Of a DNA stretch of 64,000 nt, positions 56,781-64,000 are shown piece after piece. Below the pieces are notes generated by a model. The model saw only the letters and a list, made by a program, of their open reading frames with translations. It was not told where the DNA came from and searched no databases. How positions within the stretch are numbered: position 1 is the stretch's first letter; every line of letters starts with the position of its first letter. Location of the stretch: NCBI GenBank assembly GCA_037953625.1, contig CM075651.1, positions 163,751,501-163,815,500 of the forward strand, read 5' to 3'. The stretch is from Crotalaria pallida (Eukaryota > Streptophyta > Magnoliopsida > Fabales > Fabaceae). Made by a program: the position numbers and the translations under genes.

Positions 56781-57273
56781 AGGCTTATTTATGTTTTTAG
56801 TCCCTAAATGTTCAACATGTTTTTGCTTTAGTCCTTAAAAGTTATTTTGACCGGGACTGATCCTTAATTTTTCAAATATTTTGGTTTTGGTTTCATCCGT
56901 TAGAAAAAATCAGTTATTTGTTGACATGTTTAACGAAAACTCACGCCAAATAGGTGATGTGACATGGATGGTTCCGACTCATGAACTCAAAATTTTAAGT
57001 ATGAGACCATTTTGTGTATCAGATCATTTTGCATTTGTGGATCTGTATCATCAACGTCATATCACTTATTTGGCGTCACCTCAAATCACGTGAACTGCTC
57101 ATGTGGTGTTCCGCTAGTCACACAAACAAATAACATATTTTTGCTAATGGAAGGGGCCAAAACCAAAATATTTAAAAAATTGAGGACTAGTTCAAGTCAA
57201 AATAACTTTTAGAGATTAGAAGTATAGAACCAAAACACGTTGAACTTTTAGGGACTAAAAACATAAATGAGTC
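56781..57273. mobile_element. TIR element with fold-back ends (MULE or hAT-like), about 490 bp
   Basis: The left end has ATTTATGTTTTTAGTCCCTA and the right end has its complement (TAGGGACTAAAAACATAAAT), with further matching inside. Flanking ttttctta on both sides is an 8-bp duplication. No transposase. Confidence 0.6.
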
Positions 57274-57491
57274 TTTTCTTATTAATATATGTGTCCAATC
57301 TTTGAAGAACAAAAAATATGGAATGGAAGGAGTAAATTTTCTTAAAAAATATATGATGACTTTATTTTTATATCTTCGCACTTCATTAATGATCATACAT
57401 TTTCAATATTTGAAAAATTAAAAAGCAAAGATAAAGTTGAAAAAATTAATTAATACACTTTTGATTTCTTAAAGCAATAAATAGTTTGAAG

Positions 57492-57768
57492 TACTCAGTC
57501 CAATCTTATTTATAAGTCATCTTCTAATAGAATTATCTTATGCTATTTATAGGTCACTTTATATATTTTTAGGAGGTATTTATCATTTTTTATTTTATTT
57601 GTCATTTGTTCATTAACGTGAGATAATACATTTGTGAAATTTTTAATACAGGTTAAAAAGGTAACATTATAGTGTTGAAATACATTTTTAAAGGTTTAAA
57701 AAATGTAACTATCCTTATTAATCTATGTGATACAGTTAATTACGACCTATAAATAAAACCGGATGATG
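57492..57768. mobile_element. MITE upstream of the MFS gene
   Basis: The ends CAGTCCAATCTTATTTATAA and ACCTATAAATAAAACCGGAT form an imperfect inverted repeat. The element ends about 235 bp before the MFS start codon, so it may form part of that promoter. Non-coding. Confidence 0.5.
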
Positions 57769-58002
57769 AATGACTTTTCTCAAAGAGGACACATGGTAGG
57801 AAAGAAAATTCAATTTTCCTTGTATTTATGTTCTCTTCCACTAGCGTTACATCAATAGTATAAGGCAAAACTTTCTTTTTCATTATTTGAACCATCAAGA
57901 AAATAACATTCACTCGTTTTAGACTCCCATCTAGTATTTGGCTCATCTCACCAACAAAGAAGTGATAGCATAGCTATCTTCTGATTCTTAGAATTGAGAA
58001 AA

Positions 58003-59787
58003 ATGGTGCTCTTTGGAACAAATGGTGGAAGTGGTGGTAATGGTTGGGCTAGCAACAAAGGCTTTGTCCTCCAAGTTCTTACAGGGAGGTGGTTCATGAT
58101 GTTCTCATCATTTATGATTATGTCAGTATCAGGAGCAAGCTACATGTTTGCTCTGTACTCCAGAGAAATCAAGTCAGTCCTTGGCTATGACCAATCCACT
58201 CTCAATTTTCTAAGCTCCTTCAAGGACTTGGGAGCCAACATAGGCATTCTTTCAGGCCTAATCAATGAGGTAACACCTCCTTGGGTTGTCATAACAATTG
58301 GTGGTGTCCTCAATTTTTTTGGGTACTTTGTGATTTGGCTTGCTGTGACAAGAAAAATTGCAAAGCCCTTAGTATGGAACATGTGCTTGTACATTTTTAT
58401 TGGAGCCAATTCTCATTGTTCCACCAACACCGGAGTTGTGGTCACCGGTGTAAAGAACTTCCCTGGCATCAGAGGCATTGTTATAGGCATTTTGAGTGGC
58501 TATCTTGGTTTGAGTGCAGCAATCATCACCCAGTTATACTATGCCTTCTATGGAAATGATTCCAAGTCATTAATTTTGCTCATGGCTTGGTTACCAACTG
58601 CTACAGCTTTTGTTTTCCTACCAGTTATCAGGAATCACAAGGGTATTGAACAGCTAAATGACTCCAACGCTTTCTATAGGTTCCTCTACATGACACTTAT
58701 CCTTGCAGGGTTCCTCATGGTTATGATCATCTTGCAGAAGTGCTTCAACTTCACAAAGAGTGAGTATTATGTTACAGCATCTACTATGCTTCTTTTGCTC
58801 ATCCTTCCACTTGCTGTTGTTATTGTGGAAGAACATAAAATTTGGAAGAGAAAACAGGAACTCAATAGTTGTGAAGATCTTCCAAAGCCTATAGATATAA
58901 CCACAGAGAAGCCTGATCAAGAGAACCCTGCACAGGCTCCACAAGAAGAAAAGACTATCCAAAAACAAGTTTCTAGTTTTCAAAACATACTCATTCCCCC
59001 GAATAGAGGTGAAGATCATACAATACTTCAAGCCATTTTTAGCCTTGACATGTTGATTCTTTTCTTGGCCACTGTATGTGGAATTGGTGGTAACCTTACA
59101 GTTGTAAATAACTTGAGTCAGATTGGAACATCTTTAGGATATCCATCTCATAGTATAACCACATTTGTGTCCCTTATTGCCATTTGGATCTATCTAGGTA
59201 AAATCGTACAAGGGGTCGTCTCGGAATATATCATAACCAAATTCAAAGTCCCTAGGCCTCTCATTCTCACATCAATCCTAGTATTATCTTGTGTTGGTCA
59301 CCTTCTAATTGCATTCGATGTTCCAAATGGTCTCTATGTAGCCTCGATCGTTATCGGCTTCTGCTTTGGCGCAAACTGGCCATTACTCTTTTCGATCATA
59401 TCTGAACTTTTTGGTCTTAAATATTACTCAACATTGTACAATGTTGGATCAATAGCAAGTCCAATTGGATCATACTTGCTAAGTGTGAGGGTTGCAGGGT
59501 ATCTGTATGACAGGGAAGCGACGAGGCAACTAGCGGCATCGGGGATAAAAAGAAAGGCAGGAGAAGAGTTGAATTGCAATGGGGGTGAGTGCTACCGATT
59601 GGCTTTCATTATAATCACTGTAGTTGTCTTGTTTGGAGCTCTTGTGTCATTTATTTTGGTGCTAAGGACTAGGGAGTTTTACAAAAGTGACCTATACAAG
59701 AAGTTCAGAGAAGAAGCCAAAACCACTGAAACTGAAATGGCTGTGTCTCAGAACAGGATTGGCCCACCTACTGTGAATGAAGCCTAG
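58003..59787 (+). CDS. Nodulin-like / NFD4-type major facilitator superfamily transporter
   Basis: A single-exon ORF of 594 residues. The N-terminal Nodulin-like domain (about 20-265) starts GFVLQVLTGRWFMMFSSFMI and has SGASYMFALYSREIKSVLGY. Several hydrophobic helices follow, then a charged central loop (about 280-345, rich in E, K and P). The C-terminal MFS half contains ILFLATVCGIGGNLTVVNNL, SIVIGFCFGANWPLLFSIIS and a last helix ending VSFILVLRTREFYKSDLYKK. About twelve membrane spans are expected. Relatives include the Arabidopsis NFD4-like/nodulin-like MFS proteins, whose substrates are mostly unknown, so I do not assign one. The start MVLFGTNGG is the first ATG of the frame. Confidence 0.92.
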   Translation: MVLFGTNGGSGGNGWASNKGFVLQVLTGRWFMMFSSFMIMSVSGASYMFALYSREIKSVLGYDQSTLNFLSSFKDLGANIGILSGLINEVTPPWVVITIGGVLNFFGYFVIWLAVTRKIAKPLVWNMCLYIFIGANSHCSTNTGVVVTGVKNFPGIRGIVIGILSGYLGLSAAIITQLYYAFYGNDSKSLILLMAWLPTATAFVFLPVIRNHKGIEQLNDSNAFYRFLYMTLILAGFLMVMIILQKCFNFTKSEYYVTASTMLLLLILPLAVVIVEEHKIWKRKQELNSCEDLPKPIDITTEKPDQENPAQAPQEEKTIQKQVSSFQNILIPPNRGEDHTILQAIFSLDMLILFLATVCGIGGNLTVVNNLSQIGTSLGYPSHSITTFVSLIAIWIYLGKIVQGVVSEYIITKFKVPRPLILTSILVLSCVGHLLIAFDVPNGLYVASIVIGFCFGANWPLLFSIISELFGLKYYSTLYNVGSIASPIGSYLLSVRVAGYLYDREATRQLAASGIKRKAGEELNCNGGECYRLAFIIITVVVLFGALVSFILVLRTREFYKSDLYKKFREEAKTTETEMAVSQNRIGPPTVNEA

Positions 59788-61441
59788 CTATCTCTGGCAA
59801 GGAAGTGGGTGAATAAAAATCCGAGAACTTGAGCAATATATAGCTATTTATCCCAATTAGTTTGCACTTTATATAGTTTATATTGAGTGGTGGCTATGTA
59901 ATGTTATGTTTTCTTTAGAATGGCATGGCTAGTTTGTAAGTATTACAAACTGCATAATGTATATTGCCATATTGGTATGTCTTTTTTACTTTAATCTGAA
60001 TAATGGGTATTGAGTGTATTATTACATGAATGAATTATATACTAATATTTATATACAAGGATAACAGAATCAATCCCTTGGGGACTAGAATCAGAGACCT
60101 TCTTTGATCGTTTCAGTTCGATAATTTCAGTTTTTTCATTATATATCCTATTAGCAAGAGAAGTAAGTTCCTGATAAAATTCATTAGCAGTTACAACATC
60201 TCTAATTTAAATCCATCAAATAAAAGGAAATCAAGTTTGATGTACCTTATCTGAAACAATTGCAACAGTTTATTTTCTATATAATTTCGAGAGTTAGGTC
60301 GATTCTCTGGAAAGTTAGCTACTTCGCATTTCCTTATGAATACACGATGTCACGTGACTCCGACATCTCCCCAACGTGTTTCACATTAGCGTGTCAAGTC
60401 AATATAAACATCAAATATGAAAGAACAGAAATTTAAAATATGTGTACATAAGTACTCTGTGTTTTTAAACTCATTTATTTTGATTTTAATCGTTTAATTA
60501 ATTGACTCCATATTTTTATTTCGGAATTAGATCCTTTAATGTTTCAACATTTTGGATTTGGTCGCTGTAGTGTGTTGACACTTTGATTTGGTCCTTACAA
60601 TAAATTTGAGTTTTGAATTTAGTTTTTTTACTTAAAATTTGCGTATACCGGTAGATTTGCTCTATATTATCGTATTAGTGTGGGTAAGAACTAAGAACTA
60701 AGACAAGGGAAATCGTTTTAGATTTAACATAATTTTGAGCATTTGATCACTCTACCTTTAAATTATTGTTTTCTTCCCTAAATATTGAAAATCTTATTCT
60801 CTCCGTCCCAAATAGATAATAAAATTTTGAAAAATTAAAAAAATAAGCAACATGTTTTTAATTATTTGTTTAATAAATCAATTAATTATTTGTCCAATAA
60901 TTTAATATATCATTCATTGATTACCTAATCACATAACATAATATACAATTTTCAAGTATTTTTATTTATTATTATATTATGACTTCAATACGGAACCATA
61001 ATTTTTAAATTTTTTATAATGAAAGGACTAGTATAAACTACTAATTACTGAAGTATTTGTAAAGAAAACATAATACTATTTCACACCAGAACCTCCAATA
61101 ATAATAAAGAAAAGAAACTTTTACCAAAAAAAATAAAGAAAAGAAATTGTTTTCAGATGGTGGGTGAAAACGTGCAAGTAGAGACTGGTAAGTGGTAAGT
61201 GGTAACCATAGGTGCGTGTAATAGAACTAGAGAATGGTGGGCACCGTAAGAGTTTTAGCTACTAAGCAACAACTCCGAGACGGATTCAAGACACTTTACA
61301 TCAACAATGTCCAAAACGTAGCACACTAAGAGCTTGTTTGGAGCAACATTTTCACAACGCAAATGCGCATTTTGCCTACAGCTTCAAGTTGAAACTTTAT
61401 CGGGGTTTCTCAACGTGAAAAGCGGTTTTCCAAACAGGCAC
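59788..61441. other. Spacer between the MFS gene and the Harbinger element
   Basis: 3' UTR of the MFS gene, then AT-rich DNA. A half MITE end (CTCTCCGTCCCAAATAG, about 60800) and stretches like TTTGGTCCTTACAATAAA look like old TIR-element debris. No gene seen. Confidence 0.4.
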
Positions 61442-61444
61442 TAA

Positions 61445-63736
61445 GAGCATCCACAACCCCGGTTCGTTACCGAGTTCATCGGTGTGAACGAACTGGGGAG
61501 GCCATGGTTTGGGGTTGGGGGGGTTCGTGGGGACGAATGGGGTCGTCCCCATGACCTCGTTCGTTAGCAAAAGAAGGGGACCCATGCGTACGGCGGAAAC
61601 CAAAAGCCAGGAGAGAGAAACCGAAAAAAAAATAAATCAAAAAATAAAAACATTACCCAGAAATTGATCAAACACAAACGGTCTTCACAAAAAAAAAATT
61701 AAGTTCGTTGTAATCCAAGAAACAAAAATTATATTCTTTCTACAATCACCCAGAAATTACAAAAGAACCCAGAAATTACAAAAGGGATTTGCAAAAAAAA
61801 ATAAAAAATAAAAAATAAAAAGGTGTGAAGAGGAATTCAAACCAACAATAACCCATCAAAAATCAATATCCAATCTCCAATTCGTCTATTGTGAGGGTTT
61901 AATCTTGCATGCAAGGACTGGATCTTCGATCTTGAGTGGTGGTTGTGTAGGGTGTTTGCTGTTTGTTGTTGATGATGAACAGAGGAGTAAAAGAAGATGA
62001 TGGGTTTCGTGTTGATGATGATGATGGCGGCTTTGGTGGCGGTCACGACCGGAGATACTTGGCGGTCACGAAAGCATCTCTTCCTTCGCATTGTGCAAGC
62101 CCTTGGTGAGCATGATGATTATTTCCAAGAAAAGATTGACGCGATTGGTAAGAAAAGTCTTTCTTCCTTACAAAAATGCACTGCTGCCATGCGTTTGTTG
62201 GCGTATAGAGCCACTGCTGATAGTTTGGATGACTACCTAAGAATGGGTGAAACCACTGCATTACAATGCTTAGACAAGTTTACAAGTGGTGTGATTGAGG
62301 TTTTCCAACCACATTACTTACGTCGACCAACCAATGAAGACATTGAACACCTACTTGAAATGAATGCAAAATGTGGCTTTCCAGGTATGTTAGGTAGTAT
62401 TGATTGCATGCATTGGGAGTGGAAAAATTGTCCCGTAGCATGGAAATGTCAGTTTAGCCGAGGTGATCATGGCAAACCTACAATTATGCTTGAAGCGGTG
62501 GCTTCACAAGACTTGTGGAATTGGCATGCATTTTTTGGTACTGCCGGTTCAAACAATGATATCAATGTCTTAAATCAATCTAATGTGTTCAATGATGTTA
62601 TGGAAGGCCGAGCTCCTCCCGTACATTTTAGTGTGAATGGAACTGATTACAACATGGGTTACTATTTGGCTGATGGAATCTATCCAGAGTGGGCAACATT
62701 TGTCAAGGGTATTCCCATGCCACAAGGAGAAAAAAGAAAACTTTTCTCTGAGCGTCAAGCTAGCGTAAGAAAGGACATCGAGCGGGCATTTGGTGTACTT
62801 CAACAACGGTTCGCAATCATACGTTACCCATCTAAGCAATGGCATATTGATGCGCTGAAGCGTATAATATATGCATGCATCATCTTGCATAACATGATTG
62901 TGGAGGATGAAAGAGATGAGTATGCTGGTAATCTTGAATACCATACCACAAACCATAACATCGAACCACCAGAACAATATCCTCGTCCCGATTTTCAATC
63001 CTATCTGGATAAGCGAGCAGAACTACGCCATAGGCAAACTCATCACCAACTTCAAGCCGACTTAATACAACATATATGGGAATATCGGAATAACATGCCC
63101 CAGGATAATCTTTGAATAATGTTAAAAGTTTGATGAATGTGTAGGTTTTTGTATTAATGTTCAAGTGTTTGTAATAATTATCATGCTTGTTATATGTTAT
63201 CGTTAAGAGTTTGATGTATGAGTAAGCTTTTGTATTAATGTTTAAATAATGTTAAGGGTTTGATGTATGAGTAGGCCTTTGTATTAATGTTAAAGTATTT
63301 GTAATAATTATCATGTTTGTTATGTATTTTCTTTACTGAAATTATTTGCTTTTATTTATAATTTATATTTATAATTTTTATGTTTTTTTATTTTTTAAAT
63401 GCCTTTTTAAAATTAAAAAAAAAAGTGACGAAAAAAAAATAAAATTGATAAAAAAAAATAAAGAACTAAAACTAGTATAATATAAAGAAAAAAAAATCAA
63501 TAAACTAAAACTAGCGGTTGGGCTAGGTTGCATTTATTAGAAATTTATAATTAATTAATTAAATAAATATAATAGTGTGGAGTATGTTGTGGATCCCGTT
63601 TAAGAATGAAAGTTAGGTTTGGGGTTGGAGGAAAAAAGTGGATAGAGTTCTTAACTTTTGGAAAAGTGTAAAAATTATAAGATAATGCGTGGGACCCACT
63701 TATGAACCCAAAGTGGGTTTGGGGTTGTGGATGCCC
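61445..63736 (+). mobile_element. PIF/Harbinger DNA transposon, 2292 bp
   Basis: The left end GAGCATCCACAACCCC matches the complement of the right end (GGGGTTGTGGATGCCC) at 14 of 16 positions, counting from the tip. The 3-bp flanks are taa on both sides (61442-61444 and 63737-63739), the PIF/Harbinger target preference. Inside is one large transposase ORF. The second, Myb/SANT-like ORF that autonomous members carry is absent. Confidence 0.88.
61997..63115 (+). CDS. PIF/Harbinger transposase (N-terminus uncertain)
   Basis: 372 residues open. From about residue 27 the sequence is a good PIF/Harbinger nuclease: HLFLRIVQALGEHDDYF, SLQKCTAAMRLLAYRA, PGMLGSIDCMHWEWKNCP, FFGTAGSNNDINVLNQS, YYLADGIYPEWATFVK and ACIILHNMIVEDERDE. 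Catalytic residues are D136, D226 and E262, with 35 residues between the last two. The first 26 residues (MMGFVLMMMMAALVAV...) do not look like the family. The neighbouring frame there gives KEDDGFRVDDDDGGFG, an acidic stretch, so a small frameshift or a lost first exon is likely. The nuclease core looks intact. Activity would also need the Myb-like partner from another copy. Confidence 0.85.
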   Translation: MMGFVLMMMMAALVAVTTGDTWRSRKHLFLRIVQALGEHDDYFQEKIDAIGKKSLSSLQKCTAAMRLLAYRATADSLDDYLRMGETTALQCLDKFTSGVIEVFQPHYLRRPTNEDIEHLLEMNAKCGFPGMLGSIDCMHWEWKNCPVAWKCQFSRGDHGKPTIMLEAVASQDLWNWHAFFGTAGSNNDINVLNQSNVFNDVMEGRAPPVHFSVNGTDYNMGYYLADGIYPEWATFVKGIPMPQGEKRKLFSERQASVRKDIERAFGVLQQRFAIIRYPSKQWHIDALKRIIYACIILHNMIVEDERDEYAGNLEYHTTNHNIEPPEQYPRPDFQSYLDKRAELRHRQTHHQLQADLIQHIWEYRNNMPQDNL

Positions 63737-63739
63737 TAA

Positions 63740-64000
63740 GATAAAGTGCAAATAAAATTAAATGAGCAATATATAAAGATCTAAATTGAAAATCGATATT
63801 TATATATTTTTGACAACTGTTTGAAGAAATTTTCAGGTGAATTTGAAATGTTAGCTAAGTGTCATATCCGTGTTCAAACAGATAAAAAAATATTATTAAA
63901 TGAAATACTTGAGAGGCTGAGTGTTCTTGACATGTGTTATAGGGTGTCGGACACCGAAAAGTGTTTGTGATTCATAAAGGCATAACACCTATTTTGCAAT
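63740..64000. other. Right-edge DNA, nothing recognised
   Basis: AT-rich sequence after the Harbinger element. No gene or repeat could be supported before the window ends. Confidence 0.4.

Noticed and set aside
58281..59031. Additional frames on both strands within the MFS gene
   Set aside because: They overlap the 594-residue transporter, are Cys/Trp-rich and have no domain.

Overview
The window is nuclear DNA of a flowering plant, most likely a eudicot. The evidence is AT-rich spacers, genes with many GT-AG introns, plant-only families (UGT glycosyltransferases, nodulin-like MFS transporters, an ERF remnant) and a typical plant transposon load. I cannot name the species.

Host genes, left to right. 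An IST1-like ESCRT regulator lies on + at 7237-11078 (6 exons). A broken AP2/ERF gene lies on - at 12392-12723. The exocyst subunit SEC6 lies on - at 14071-31864; all 25 coding exons can be read and give 756 residues. A UGT78-like (flavonoid 3-O-glucosyltransferase type) pseudogene lies on + at 35607-37330. A UGT74-like glucosyltransferase lies on + at 45734-47903 (2 exons). UTP15, a pre-rRNA processing WD40 protein, is a single-exon gene on - at 50284-51888. A nodulin-like/NFD4-type MFS transporter is a single-exon gene on + at 58003-59787. SEC6 and IST1 both act in membrane trafficking, but they converge and have separate promoters, so nothing suggests co-regulation. The two UGTs belong to different groups.

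Mobile DNA fills most of the rest. A complete Ty1/copia retrotransposon (38527-44736) has identical 247-bp LTRs and a CATTA target duplication. Its gag and pol are separate ORFs, and each start codon follows a plausible 3' splice site by 5-7 bases. A PIF/Harbinger element (61445-63736) has terminal inverted repeats (TIRs), a TAA duplication and a nearly full transposase. Five tRNA-derived SINEs have recognisable target duplications; one of these duplications was split by the copia element. SEC6 introns carry a LINE fragment, a copia RNase H remnant, a 621-bp hAT-like element with an 8-bp duplication, and a SINE. Mutator-like foldbacks, several MITE families (some in repeated or inverted pairs) and two Helitron-like 3' termini occupy the spacers at 1.7-6 kb, 32-34 kb and 52-57.8 kb.

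The observation most worth following is the split gag/pol layout of the young copia element, which suggests splicing and internal polyadenylation set the Gag:Pol ratio. The two host pseudogenes and the nested SINE/copia insertion come next.
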